Positions 16,197-25,528 of a DNA stretch of 49,974 bases are shown piece by piece (the stretch's first letter is position 1; each line of letters starts with the position of its first letter). The stretch comes from Flavobacteriaceae bacterium UBA980 (lineage in GTDB: Bacteria > Bacteroidota > Bacteroidia > Flavobacteriales > Flavobacteriaceae). Under the pieces are notes generated by a model. It worked only from the letters and a program-made list of their open reading frames with translations, ran no database searches and had not been told where the DNA came from. Location: the NCBI GenBank assembly GCA_002292265.1, contig DBBQ01000002.1, positions 1 to 49,974 on the forward strand, read 5' to 3'. The position numbers and the translations under genes are program-made.

Positions 16197-19100
16197 ATGA
16201 AATCAATTGTTCTCTCTTTTTTGAGTGTGTTTTTATTTTTGCCTTTGCAAACCCTAGAAGCACAAAAACGAAAAAACAAAAAAACGACCGAATCTACTCC
16301 AACGGTATCTTTAGAGGCCTTTAACCTTCGTAATGTAGGTCCTGCCTTTTTATCGGGAAGGATTGCAGACATCAAAACCCATCCAGAAAATGAAAGCGTA
16401 TGGTATGTGGCTACGGGTTCTTCTGGAGTTTGGAAAACTGTGAATGCAGGAACCACGTGGACTCCCATTTTTGACGATCAGCCTTCCTATTCCACAGGTT
16501 GTATTACATTGGATCCATCCAATCCTGATGTGGTTTGGGCAGGAACGGGTGAAAATGTAGGAGGAAGACACGTAGCCTATGGTGACGGAATATACCGAAG
16601 TGATAACGGGGGAACGACCTGGAAGAATATGGGCTTAAAAAAGTCAGAGCACATTTCTGAGATCATCGTTCATCCAGACAATTCCGACGTGGTTTGGGTA
16701 GCAGCCCAAGGTCCGCTTTGGACCTCAGGTGGAGAGCGTGGGCTCTATAAAACGACCAACGGAGGAACCTCTTGGAAGCGCGTTTTAGGAAATGACCAAT
16801 GGACTGGGGTTACCGACATTATGATTGACCCTAGAAATCCACAAATTCTTTATGCAGCCACTTGGGACCGGCACCGGACGGTAGCAGCGCTAATGGGTGG
16901 AGGGCCAGGAACTGCCCTGTACCGATCCGATGATGGTGGTGAAAACTGGACAAAACTCACAGAGGGATTACCAGAGTCCAATATGGGAAAAATTGGAATC
17001 ACCATTTCACCACAAAACCCTGATGTGGTGTACGCAGCCATCGAATTGGATAGAAAATCTGGAGCGGTATATCGTTCTTCGAATCGAGGGGCATCGTGGA
17101 CCAAAATGTCCGATACCGTTTCGGGAGGAACAGGACCGCATTACTATCAAGAGCTCTATGCTAGCCCACACGAATTTGATCGTTTGTATTTGATGAATGT
17201 ACGGGTACTCACTTCTGGTGACGGAGGGAAGACGTTTGTTCAGTTAAAAGAACGGGACAAGCATTCTGACAACCACGCCATCGTATTTAAAAAAGACGAT
17301 CCCAATTATATTATGCTAGGAACGGATGCAGGGATTTATGAAACATTTGATAATGCTGAAACCTGGAGGTATATTAAAAACCTGCCGCTCACACAATTCT
17401 ATAAAGTAGCGGTAAACAATGCCGAGCCTTTTTATCACATTTTTGGAGGGACTCAGGACAACGGCTCCGCAGGAGGCCCTTCTGCTACAGACGAACGCGA
17501 AGGAATTGCAAACAAACATTGGTATAAAACCCTTTTTGCTGATGGGCATCAATCGGCTACCGATCCTGTGTACAACGATATTATTTATGCGGAAACCCAG
17601 CAAGGAGGGTTGTACCGGATAGATTTGACTACAGGAGAACAAGTATCTATCCAACCCAAAGCGGGTCTGGGAGAATCCCATGAACGTTTCAATTGGGATG
17701 CACCTATTTTGGTGAGCCCACACAACCCGAAACGTCTCTATTTTGCTTCTTACCGTGTATGGAAATCAGAAAGCAGGGGAGACGATTGGGAACCCATCTC
17801 AGGAGATTTGACTCGAAACGAAGACCGTTTGACTCTTCCCATCATGGGACGCAAACAAAGTTGGGACAATGCTTGGGATGTAGGAGCCATGTCTAATTAC
17901 AACACCATAACTTCTTTAGCAGAATCTCCTATGCAGGAAGGCTTACTTTATGCAGGTACCGATGATGGATTCATTCAAGTTTCAGAAAATGGGGGAGAAA
18001 GCTGGAGAAAAATACCGGTTACTGCTCTCGGTTTGGCTCCACGCAGTTTTGTGAATGATATTAAAGCAGACTTGTTTGATGCCAATACAGTTTATGTCGC
18101 TTTGGACAATCACAAAGAAGGCGATTTTAATCCTTATTTATTTAAAAGTACAGACAAAGGACAAAGCTGGCAATCCATCAGCGGGAATATTCCAGACCGT
18201 ACTTTAGTGTGGCGTATGGTTCAAGATCCTATAAAAAAGAACTTGCTCTTCGCAGCGACCGAGTTTGGAATTTACACTTCGCTAAATGGAGGAACGTCTT
18301 GGCAAAAACTGGGGGGAGCACCCACCATCTCTTTCCGTGATTTGACTATTCAAAAGCGGGAAAACGATCTGGTAGCGGCTTCTTTTGGTCGTGGGTTCTT
18401 TGTTTTAGACGATTACAGTGCACTTCGTGAATTTACAGAAGACAACCTCAGCCAAAAAGGAAAGCTCTTCACCCCGAGAACAGCCAAGTGGTTTGTTCCG
18501 CGAAGTAATATTGGCAATACAGGAGCGGATTATTATTTTGCAAAAAACCCAACTTACGGGGCGGTATTTACTTACCATTTGGCAGATGAATACCAAACGG
18601 AAAAGGAAGTTCGTAAAGAGAAAGAAACAAGCCTAAACAAGAACAATGCAGACATTCCTTTCCCCGGATGGGATGCCTTGGATACCGAGCGTCAGGAAAA
18701 AGAGGCTCAAGTTGTACTGAGTATTCAGGACAGCCAGGGAAATGTGATCAATAAAATTAGTCAGAAGGCTTCTCAAGGAAGTCATCGTATGGCTTGGAAT
18801 TTTTCACACTTTAACCCCTATTCTATTTCGGACAGTCCCTCACGTTACAGAGGGGTGCGTGCGTTGGCAAAGCCGGGTACGTATCAGGCTTCTTTATCCC
18901 TTGTTCAAAATGGAGAGGTAACACCTTTAGATGGACCGATTCCCTTTGAAGTTAAAGCCCTGCGTGAGGGAGTTTTAAAAGGAATCAGTCATGAGGAGTA
19001 TAACGCGTATCTAACTGAGATTACTCAAGTGTACAAGTCCATTAGTGCTGTTCGCGATGTATTGTCAGAGAGTGGGAAGATGCACAAGGCAATGGTTACT

Positions 19101-19448
19101 GCACTGGCACAAGCGAAGATTCTTCCCGGAACTTTGGAGCCTAAACTGGAGGCATTGAAATTAGATTTGACACGTATCAACCAAAGTATATCAGGAAGTC
19201 CTTCTAGAAGAGAAGTGGGAGAGCGCAATCCTGCAGGAATACAAAGTTTTCTGTCCAATGCAATGGTCGGTTTGCGAAACTCCTACGGTCCAACACCGCT
19301 TCATAGAAAGAGTTTAAAAATAGCGAAAGAGCTTTTGATTCAGCTCAGAGCTGAGGTTAAATCAATTAGTGAAGTTCGAATTCCAGAGATAGAAGCCGCC
19401 TTGAAAGCTGCAGATGCTCCCTACATTTTGGGACAAGGAATTGAATAA
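16197..19448 (+). CDS. Secreted BNR/VPS10-type beta-propeller protein
   Basis: This 1083-residue protein begins with a signal peptide (MKSIVLSFLSVFLFLPLQTL). About the first 740 residues carry many BNR/Asp-box-like repeats (SDNGGTTW, TTNGGTSW, SDDGGENW, STDKGQSW, SLNGGTSW) with intervening DP.NP.VVWAG turns, the signature of sortilin/VPS10-type or xyloglucanase-like propellers. The C-terminal 300 residues look like a beta-sandwich plus a helical end. Automated annotation often calls these glycosyl hydrolases, but no catalytic function can be shown here. Being divergent from a secreted protease, a role in binding or processing exported polypeptides is as plausible as glycan binding. Confidence 0.85.
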   Translation: MKSIVLSFLSVFLFLPLQTLEAQKRKNKKTTESTPTVSLEAFNLRNVGPAFLSGRIADIKTHPENESVWYVATGSSGVWKTVNAGTTWTPIFDDQPSYSTGCITLDPSNPDVVWAGTGENVGGRHVAYGDGIYRSDNGGTTWKNMGLKKSEHISEIIVHPDNSDVVWVAAQGPLWTSGGERGLYKTTNGGTSWKRVLGNDQWTGVTDIMIDPRNPQILYAATWDRHRTVAALMGGGPGTALYRSDDGGENWTKLTEGLPESNMGKIGITISPQNPDVVYAAIELDRKSGAVYRSSNRGASWTKMSDTVSGGTGPHYYQELYASPHEFDRLYLMNVRVLTSGDGGKTFVQLKERDKHSDNHAIVFKKDDPNYIMLGTDAGIYETFDNAETWRYIKNLPLTQFYKVAVNNAEPFYHIFGGTQDNGSAGGPSATDEREGIANKHWYKTLFADGHQSATDPVYNDIIYAETQQGGLYRIDLTTGEQVSIQPKAGLGESHERFNWDAPILVSPHNPKRLYFASYRVWKSESRGDDWEPISGDLTRNEDRLTLPIMGRKQSWDNAWDVGAMSNYNTITSLAESPMQEGLLYAGTDDGFIQVSENGGESWRKIPVTALGLAPRSFVNDIKADLFDANTVYVALDNHKEGDFNPYLFKSTDKGQSWQSISGNIPDRTLVWRMVQDPIKKNLLFAATEFGIYTSLNGGTSWQKLGGAPTISFRDLTIQKRENDLVAASFGRGFFVLDDYSALREFTEDNLSQKGKLFTPRTAKWFVPRSNIGNTGADYYFAKNPTYGAVFTYHLADEYQTEKEVRKEKETSLNKNNADIPFPGWDALDTERQEKEAQVVLSIQDSQGNVINKISQKASQGSHRMAWNFSHFNPYSISDSPSRYRGVRALAKPGTYQASLSLVQNGEVTPLDGPIPFEVKALREGVLKGISHEEYNAYLTEITQVYKSISAVRDVLSESGKMHKAMVTALAQAKILPGTLEPKLEALKLDLTRINQSISGSPSRREVGERNPAGIQSFLSNAMVGLRNSYGPTPLHRKSLKIAKELLIQLRAEVKSISEVRIPEIEAALKAADAPYILGQGIE

Positions 19449-19470
19449 GCACGCAGTGTTTAAAAATGAA

Positions 19471-19497
19471 AAGGCTGCCCTTGGTAGCCTTTTTTTA
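19471..19497 (+). terminator. Rho-independent terminator
   Basis: AAGGCTGCC at 19471-19479 pairs with GGTAGCCTT at 19483-19491 (one GU pair) around a CTT loop, followed by Ts to 19496. It ends the beta-propeller transcript and overlaps the 3' end of the convergent channel gene by a few bases. Confidence 0.8.
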
Positions 19498-20754
19498 TGA
19501 AGGATTTTGAATGGGAATACTGGGGCTCAGCTCAAAGCATTCCAAAGAAAAATACTTAGTAGAAGCTAAAAGATGATCAAAAATATCAGCTGAAATATGT
19601 TCGTAGTTTTTCCAATCTTTATCGATACTAAAAACATAAACTTCCAAAGGGATCCCCTGTGCCGTAGGAGCTAATTGTCTGCACATTACGGTCATCTCTG
19701 AATTGACCATTGGATGATTTTCAAGGTAAGTCTCTGTATAGTTGCGAAACAAGCCCAAATTGGTAAAGTTTCGTCCGTTGATCAATAAATTTTTATTTAC
19801 TTTTTTAGATGAATTGGCCGCTTCAATTTCTGCAGCCCGTTCTTTGAGGAATGCAGCTAGCAATTCAATTTGTTCTATTTTTTTAATTTCTTCAGGTTCT
19901 AAAAAGCGAATGCTACTGACTTTAATAAGCAAAGAGCGCTTGATTCGCCTTCCGTTCGATTCACTCATACCTCTCCAGTTGATAAAAGATTCTGAAATCA
20001 ATTTATAGGTAGGGATAGAGGTAATGGTTTTGTCAAAGTTCTGAACTTGAACGGTAGAAAGGCTAACAGATATTACATCACCATCGGCTTTATTTTGTGG
20101 CATGCTGATCCAATCTCCAATCCGTACAGTGTCATTCACTGCAATTTGTACACTGGCTACAAAGCCTAAGATTGTGTCTTTAAAAACAAAGAGTAATACA
20201 GCAGATAAGGCTCCCAAAGCGGTTACAAAACTCCAAACATCTTTACCCGTTAAAATAGATAAAATCAAAATCCCACCGATAAACCAAAGGAAAATCATAA
20301 CGACTTGAAGGTAGCTGTCCAATGGTTTGTCTTTAAGTGCCGGTATCGTTTTGAGGTAGTCGTTTAAAGTTTTTAGAACGCTTCGTATTAGTGAAATAAA
20401 AACAATCACAAAGAGGGCTTCTAGAATATTTTTTGAACTGCTAAAAAGCAATTCGTATTGGGACTCAAACAAGCCTGGGATGTATGCATAAAGAAAAAAG
20501 AGAAAAGGAATATAGGACAAGAGTCCTGGTACTTTATTTTTGAGTAACAGATCATCAAATGAAGATTTGGTACGTTTGGAAACTCGATTAAAAATTCCAA
20601 TAATGATTTTTCGAGCCACCCAAAAAAGCACTCTCCCCAAAAAGAGAATCAGGACGAACAGCAAGAGTAAGGTCAGGCTTTCTGCCCAAAACGAGGGTAA
20701 ACCCTGTTGCTCAAAGACTTGACTGATGTAGGTTTTTAAATTCAAAGAATTCAT
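19495..20754 (-). CDS. Mechanosensitive ion channel, MscS family (YbdG-like)
   Basis: This 419-residue inner-membrane protein has about five hydrophobic spans before the MscS core. The pore-lining helix and beta domain are recognisable from SFVTALGALSAVLLFVFKDT onwards, followed by VASVQIAVNDTVRIGDWI. The overall length and the long N-terminal membrane part fit the YbdG/MscM branch (about 415 residues) rather than the 286-residue MscS. It should open on membrane tension to release osmolytes during hypo-osmotic shock. It stands alone on the minus strand. Confidence 0.9.
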   Translation of the reverse strand: MNSLNLKTYISQVFEQQGLPSFWAESLTLLLLFVLILFLGRVLFWVARKIIIGIFNRVSKRTKSSFDDLLLKNKVPGLLSYIPFLFFLYAYIPGLFESQYELLFSSSKNILEALFVIVFISLIRSVLKTLNDYLKTIPALKDKPLDSYLQVVMIFLWFIGGILILSILTGKDVWSFVTALGALSAVLLFVFKDTILGFVASVQIAVNDTVRIGDWISMPQNKADGDVISVSLSTVQVQNFDKTITSIPTYKLISESFINWRGMSESNGRRIKRSLLIKVSSIRFLEPEEIKKIEQIELLAAFLKERAAEIEAANSSKKVNKNLLINGRNFTNLGLFRNYTETYLENHPMVNSEMTVMCRQLAPTAQGIPLEVYVFSIDKDWKNYEHISADIFDHLLASTKYFSLECFELSPSIPIQNPS

Positions 20755-20859
20755 AGATGCTATTTTTGCTAAAGTAGCTTTTTATTGGAAAAGTTCAATT
20801 TCTGAAATAGATCTAAGTGAATTACATCCATTTTATCTAATACTGTGTATAACTCAAGT

Positions 20860-22323
20860 TTAGAGAGTAACATATTTTTCAGCGTGTTTTTCAATGGCTT
20901 TACTCAACTCCCGATAGTCTTCCAGAGTGCTTAAGGGGTTCATTAGAACCGTTCTCAAATAGCGTTTTCCTTGAACCACACAAGACGTAATATAAAATTC
21001 CCCAGAGTTGATCAATTCGTACCGAAGAGCAAGTTGTTGTTGGTCGTCTAGTTCCTCGGGTTTGTACTGAAAACATAAGATATTGGACTGGGGCGGGTAG
21101 GGGCAGTGAAAGTCTTGGTGAGTATTGAGGAATTCATACAAATCTCGAGCTTGCTGGAAGCTGTTTTCAATAAATTTTACCATGGCCTCTTCTCCTTCTA
21201 GGGCAAAACTCCAAAAGAGCTTGGTTCCTAATGCGGACTTAGTGCACTCCACCGTAAACGGCATGGAGTCCATCCCCACGACTTCATTTTCATGAAAAAC
21301 ATAACTCCCCTTTTGGTGAAAGCTGTTCCACATGTGTTTTTGATTTTTAAATAATACCGCTGTACACAAGGCAGGGACCCTCAGCATTTTATGTGCATCC
21401 CAAATCACGGAGTCTGCTTGTTCAATACCTTGAACAAGGTTTTTGTGTCGTTTCGAGAGCAGCGCCACGGCTCCGTGAGCTCCGTCAACGTGATACCACA
21501 GTTGGTGTTTTTTACAAAAGGAAGCCATTTCATCTAATGGATCAAAAAGCCCTGTGGAAGTAGCACAGGCATTGGCAACAACCGCCATTACTCGTTTTCC
21601 CTCTTTTTTAATCTGTGCATATACCTCTTCCAATGCGTGGGTAAGGATGACTTCATTTTCATCCACAGGCACAGGAATAAATGACTTTTTACCCATTCCC
21701 ATGATGGAGAGTGCTCTTACGATGGAATAATGCGAGGTACTGGGTCCCATTACTACCAAATCTTTAGGGCTGCCTTCTTCCCAAGCTTCTGGTGCAATAG
21801 CAGCTCGAGCAGCGGAGAGTGCAGTCATATTGGCGATGGATCCCCCGTGGGTCAAAATTCCACTTCCGTTTTCACTGAGCCGACTGAAATCAGACAAGTC
21901 ACTCCCTTTAAACCAACCGAGTTGATCCAACATCCAGTTTATCATAAAACCCTCTAGAGTGGCTCCAGCTGGCCCCATCTCGTACAAGGAACTGGGATTG
22001 TTGATCGTCCCATGAATCCAATCGGGAATGCCCGATAAATCTTGAGGTACTGCCACCTGATGTCCCATATATCTCGGGTTTTTAAGGTGATTGGTGTTCT
22101 CGAGGTAGGTCGTAATAAAGGCTTGAAGTTGTTCTGTATTTTCAAAACCTTTCTCAAAAATAGCTTTAACCTTCAGCGCTTCTGCAATTGCTTCGGGTGT
22201 TTTCTGTTTGAGAACCTCAGCTGGCTCCGAAAGACTTTCCTGGATGTACTTTTCCAGAGCTGTGGCTACAATTTTTTTGGAGGCAGCAAAGGGTAATTTT
22301 AGTGTTTGATTTCGTTCGTTCAT
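20860..22323 (-). CDS. Group II pyridoxal-phosphate-dependent amino acid decarboxylase
   Basis: This 487-residue cytosolic PF00282-type enzyme has HVDGAHGA, which supplies the Asp contacting the PLP ring nitrogen, followed by DAHKML with the Schiff-base Lys312. Candidate activities in the family are aromatic amino acid, 2,4-diaminobutyrate, aspartate and glutamate decarboxylation; sequence alone does not decide. The DUF983 gene lies 10 bp upstream on the same strand, so the two are probably co-transcribed. Confidence 0.85.
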   Translation of the reverse strand: MNERNQTLKLPFAASKKIVATALEKYIQESLSEPAEVLKQKTPEAIAEALKVKAIFEKGFENTEQLQAFITTYLENTNHLKNPRYMGHQVAVPQDLSGIPDWIHGTINNPSSLYEMGPAGATLEGFMINWMLDQLGWFKGSDLSDFSRLSENGSGILTHGGSIANMTALSAARAAIAPEAWEEGSPKDLVVMGPSTSHYSIVRALSIMGMGKKSFIPVPVDENEVILTHALEEVYAQIKKEGKRVMAVVANACATSTGLFDPLDEMASFCKKHQLWYHVDGAHGAVALLSKRHKNLVQGIEQADSVIWDAHKMLRVPALCTAVLFKNQKHMWNSFHQKGSYVFHENEVVGMDSMPFTVECTKSALGTKLFWSFALEGEEAMVKFIENSFQQARDLYEFLNTHQDFHCPYPPQSNILCFQYKPEELDDQQQLALRYELINSGEFYITSCVVQGKRYLRTVLMNPLSTLEDYRELSKAIEKHAEKYVTL

Positions 22324-22333
22324 CTTCCTTTCT

Positions 22334-22717
22334 TTATTTCTCTAGAGTATTTGTATCGTATTTAAAAAAGAAACCCGCCCAAATGACTTTAGACAGTGCA
22401 TTGATATAAGGCATTAAAGCAATTAAGGTTCCACAGATGATAAAAAATACTCGAAGAAGTTGGTTTGCCCATCCCAAAAGTAAAAGAACCACATACACAG
22501 CGATACTTATCGCTACACCCAGTCCATAAGACACATACATAGAACCATAAAAAAAACTGGGCTCAATCTTAAACTTGAGATTGCATTTGAAACAGTTTTC
22601 GTTGACTTTATTGAATTTACTGAGTTGATAGGGATGTCCTTCTAAAAGATTTCCTTTTCTACACCGAGGACACTTTAAAAAAAGTATGGAGACCAGTTTT
22701 TTGATAATATCTTTTTT
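22334..22717 (-). CDS. DUF983 membrane protein without a canonical start codon
   Basis: The protein has an N-terminal zinc-ribbon-like pair, CPRC and CFKC, separated by about 30 residues, then EPSFFYGSMYVSYGLG and two membrane spans: the full DUF983 pattern. The frame is open from 22717 (the previous codon, 22718-22720, is TGA) to the stop at 22334, about 127 codons. There is no ATG, GTG or TTG in frame before CPRC; only ATT at 22708, ATC at 22705 or CTG at 22696 could serve. The TGA abuts a run of seven As; with one A fewer, a TTG start just upstream would join the frame. The first in-frame ATG, at 22540, would discard the whole metal-binding part. It may be intact with a rare start, or slightly broken. 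Confidence 0.7.
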   Translation of the reverse strand, partial: KKDIIKKLVSILFLKCPRCRKGNLLEGHPYQLSKFNKVNENCFKCNLKFKIEPSFFYGSMYVSYGLGVAISIAVYVVLLLLGWANQLLRVFFIICGTLIALMPYINALSKVIWAGFFFKYDTNTLEK

Positions 22718-22808
22718 TCAAAAATACTTCTTTTCCTTTTTTTCTGTCAAAAAAATTAAGGTAATGTGTTCTCTCAAAAATGAGAAATTTCCGGTTAGGG
22801 TTGTTTAT

Positions 22809-24146
22809 TTATTCTATTTTTTGGGCACGTGCTAGGGCTGTGGTTGTCAAATGGTATTTGGTCAACATATTGGTGCGTTCCCAGTCTGGAATTTTTTGTT
22901 GTTTGTAAAACTCAATAAACCTTCGGGTTACTGCTGCAAAATGTGCTTCGTGTCCCTCACGTAATGAGTTTGGAATTTCAACCTCCCAACGGTTTCCGTG
23001 GTCTATCAAACGAAGTCCAGGATGTTTTTTTGTTAAGACATCTATTGTGCTTTTTAAATGTGAAAGATCAAATTCTTCTTTGGGATTTACATAAAGGGTC
23101 GGGGTATAATTTTCTTGTTTCGTTTGAAGAATTTCTAAATCGGCTTTGGTTCCTCTCATTATTGAGTAATGCGTATCTCCTGTCCCTTCGGGAGCTTTAA
23201 AATTCCAAAGGACCTCCACTTTGGCATGATGTCCTTTTAATGTGTAGTGCATGGCTCCATTAGCATAAACAAAAAGGGTGTCGTTTTGAAGATACGGGCT
23301 AAGATATTCAGGATAAGTTGGTAGTCCGGTTACCTTCTTAAAGTCAACTGGACTCAGGGGGGTAGTCCAACGGTTTGCTGAAAGTAGTTCCAAATCGTTT
23401 TGTTGAATGGCTTGTTCCGGGAAACATTCCCAAAAAGTGAGATCTACCAAATGGGCACTGACATCTACCAGTCCCTCTCCTTGTTGTTGGGTGTCAAAAA
23501 ACCAAGCCGGTCGAATTAAAGGTTTCCCCGAGACCTCTTTTGCGTAGTGATGTACAGAAGATTTAACAATCGCCGGTTTTTCAATACTTCCCTCAATGAG
23601 AGTACCAAAAACATCCTCTTGTTGAGAAAGTTCTTTTTGAAGTAGGGTGGTAATCTCAGAGCGTTCTGTCATGATGTCGTAGAGCAGTAATTTTTTTTCT
23701 TCGGCACGTTGAAATGCTTTTTCTAGGTTTTTAAACTCATTGGGATGGATTACCATGGGTTTGTCTGCAAAGACATGGAATCCATTTTCTATGGCCTCCA
23801 GGATGTATTTCGTTTTTTTCTTGTTGTTTCCTGAAAGCACCACAACGCTTCCTTGTTTTTCTTCTAAAAACCTTTGATAAAAATCGTCTTCGTCATAGAC
23901 CGTAGTCTTCCATTGGGTCGGGTTATCGGTTCGTTTGTTGTAGCTTTCTATTCGGCTGAGGTGCAGGTCTAAATCGGCACTTTTAGGCGCATAGACATGA
24001 ACTTCGAGATTGATTTCGGGATACATGGTTTTTTGAACCAATGCTGCATGAAAATGACCCGGATCCAGGGTGATCCAACGAATTTGGTCTTTCTCAGAAC
24101 AGGCTGTAAAAAACAATAAAGCAAGAACAACAGCTATCCTTCCCAT
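22809..24146 (-). CDS. Gfo/Idh/MocA-type oxidoreductase lipoprotein
   Basis: This 445-residue protein begins with a lipoprotein signal ending FFTAC, then RWITLDPGHFHAALVQ at the start of a Rossmann-like domain. The dinucleotide-site motif that is usually EKP reads DKP at 128-130. DVSAHLVDLTFW supplies the catalytic-type histidine. The C-terminal part fits the putative oxidoreductase C-terminal domain (PF16490) seen in Bacteroidota carbohydrate loci. It is probably anchored in a membrane facing the periplasm. The ATG overlaps the stop of the preceding Gfo/Idh gene (TAATG). It is the last gene of the long uronate/3-keto operon. Confidence 0.82.
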   Translation of the reverse strand: MGRIAVVLALLFFTACSEKDQIRWITLDPGHFHAALVQKTMYPEINLEVHVYAPKSADLDLHLSRIESYNKRTDNPTQWKTTVYDEDDFYQRFLEEKQGSVVVLSGNNKKKTKYILEAIENGFHVFADKPMVIHPNEFKNLEKAFQRAEEKKLLLYDIMTERSEITTLLQKELSQQEDVFGTLIEGSIEKPAIVKSSVHHYAKEVSGKPLIRPAWFFDTQQQGEGLVDVSAHLVDLTFWECFPEQAIQQNDLELLSANRWTTPLSPVDFKKVTGLPTYPEYLSPYLQNDTLFVYANGAMHYTLKGHHAKVEVLWNFKAPEGTGDTHYSIMRGTKADLEILQTKQENYTPTLYVNPKEEFDLSHLKSTIDVLTKKHPGLRLIDHGNRWEVEIPNSLREGHEAHFAAVTRRFIEFYKQQKIPDWERTNMLTKYHLTTTALARAQKIE

Positions 24147-25525
24147 TAAATTTTGATGTTTGAAGTCCCATAAGGAGCTCTTTGAGTCCTGCTTAGTAGG
24201 GCATTAGCTTCGGCATCATTTACAAAGCGTTCTTGTTCAGGGTTCCATTCCAATTGGCGTGGAAGCTTCATAGCGATATGACTCACCAAACAAACGGTAC
24301 AAGCGCGGTGTCCGATTTCCACAGGAGAAATGGGTTGTTTACCACTTTTGATACATTCCAACCAGTTTCCGTGTTGTTCGTCACTTTTATACAAATGAAT
24401 TTCATTTGGACTGATGACGGATTCTAAAAGCCTTGGATCGCTGGCATCCAAGGATTTGACTCCATTGTTCACTGGAATGGGGTCAGAAGCGGTAGCTCGA
24501 TACGCCCCTCGCGTTACAAAAATCCAACCTTCCTCTCCTTCATAGCGAATACCATTTGGGTAGCCCCCACTGGTCAGCATGGTAATTCCGTTTTCGTATT
24601 CTGCTTTGACCAAAAAATCTCCGTGCACATCCCAACTTCCATTTTTTGGAAAATCTGCGATGGCTTCTACACGAATGGGGCCTGTGTATTCTGTGTTCAT
24701 GCCCCAGGCGGCGGAATCAAAATGATGTTGTCCCCAACCGGTGATCATCCCCGCTCCAAATTGTTCTTTTCTAAGCCATCCCGGACGACCGTACCCCACT
24801 TTGGGATGAACCAGCATTTCCGAATATTCCATTTCTGGGGTGGAACCCAGCCAAGCCTCAAAATTTAATGCAGAAGGAACCGCTTCTGTTTGGGCAACTG
24901 GCCCCGAAGGATCTCCCGGAAGACCTACTTTTACCGTATGTAGTTTTCCGATTCTTCCGTTGCGCACCAGTTCTGCAGCATAACGAAATTGAGGAGAAGA
25001 CCGTTGCTGGGTCCCTACCTGTAAGGTAATTTTCTGTTTCTGAACAATATCACTGAGCAATCGACCTTCTTCCACAGTCAACGAAGTGGGTTTTTGCAAA
25101 TACACATGTTTTTTTGCTAAAGCAGCTTCAATGGCGGGTTGTGCATGCCAGTGGTCGGGAGTACTGATGAGGACCGCATCGATGTCTTTATGGGCGATGA
25201 GATCTTGATAATTGTCAAACATTTTCGTGTCTGCTTTTTTCCCTTTGTTTTGGTAGTACTTATCCACAAGTTTTTTTCCGTCCTTCAATCGATTTTGATC
25301 TACATCGCAGACGGCAACGAGTTGCGCAGTATCGTATTGCATCGTACCCGGCATGTCGTGGTCTCGTGCTATTCTACCACACCCAATTTGACCCACTTGT
25401 ATGCGATTACTCGGTGCATTTTTTCCAAAAACAGAAGCAGGTACTATGGTTGGTAGGCTGGCTGCGATTGCAGTTGCCGATGTTTTTTTGATAAAGGTGC
25501 GTCGATTGAGTTTGTTTCTTTTCAT
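24146..25525 (-). CDS. Gfo/Idh/MocA oxidoreductase with Tat signal
   Basis: This 459-residue protein begins with a twin-arginine leader (NRRTFIKK, Arg8-Arg9) and a hydrophobic stretch ending near PASVFG. The Rossmann loop is IGCGRIARDH. The cofactor-site motif reads QKP at 144-146 instead of EKP, and WGQHHFDSAAWGM carries the conserved histidine. Family members oxidise or reduce sugar hydroxyls, often at C3, with tightly bound NAD(P); Tat export of the folded enzyme with cofactor would allow periplasmic action. It is 3 bp from the DUF6807 gene upstream and overlaps the next gene by one base. Confidence 0.88.
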   Translation of the reverse strand: MKRNKLNRRTFIKKTSATAIAASLPTIVPASVFGKNAPSNRIQVGQIGCGRIARDHDMPGTMQYDTAQLVAVCDVDQNRLKDGKKLVDKYYQNKGKKADTKMFDNYQDLIAHKDIDAVLISTPDHWHAQPAIEAALAKKHVYLQKPTSLTVEEGRLLSDIVQKQKITLQVGTQQRSSPQFRYAAELVRNGRIGKLHTVKVGLPGDPSGPVAQTEAVPSALNFEAWLGSTPEMEYSEMLVHPKVGYGRPGWLRKEQFGAGMITGWGQHHFDSAAWGMNTEYTGPIRVEAIADFPKNGSWDVHGDFLVKAEYENGITMLTSGGYPNGIRYEGEEGWIFVTRGAYRATASDPIPVNNGVKSLDASDPRLLESVISPNEIHLYKSDEQHGNWLECIKSGKQPISPVEIGHRACTVCLVSHIAMKLPRQLEWNPEQERFVNDAEANALLSRTQRAPYGTSNIKI

Positions 25526-25528
25526 GAG

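Noticed and set aside
16850..17723. Several long antisense frames within the beta-propeller gene
   Set aside because: They mirror the repeats of the real gene and have low-complexity or unstructured translations.
16197..19448. Calling the beta-propeller a xyloglucanase or glycosidase
   Set aside because: Only the BNR-type repeat architecture is visible; catalytic acids of a glycosidase family cannot be identified.
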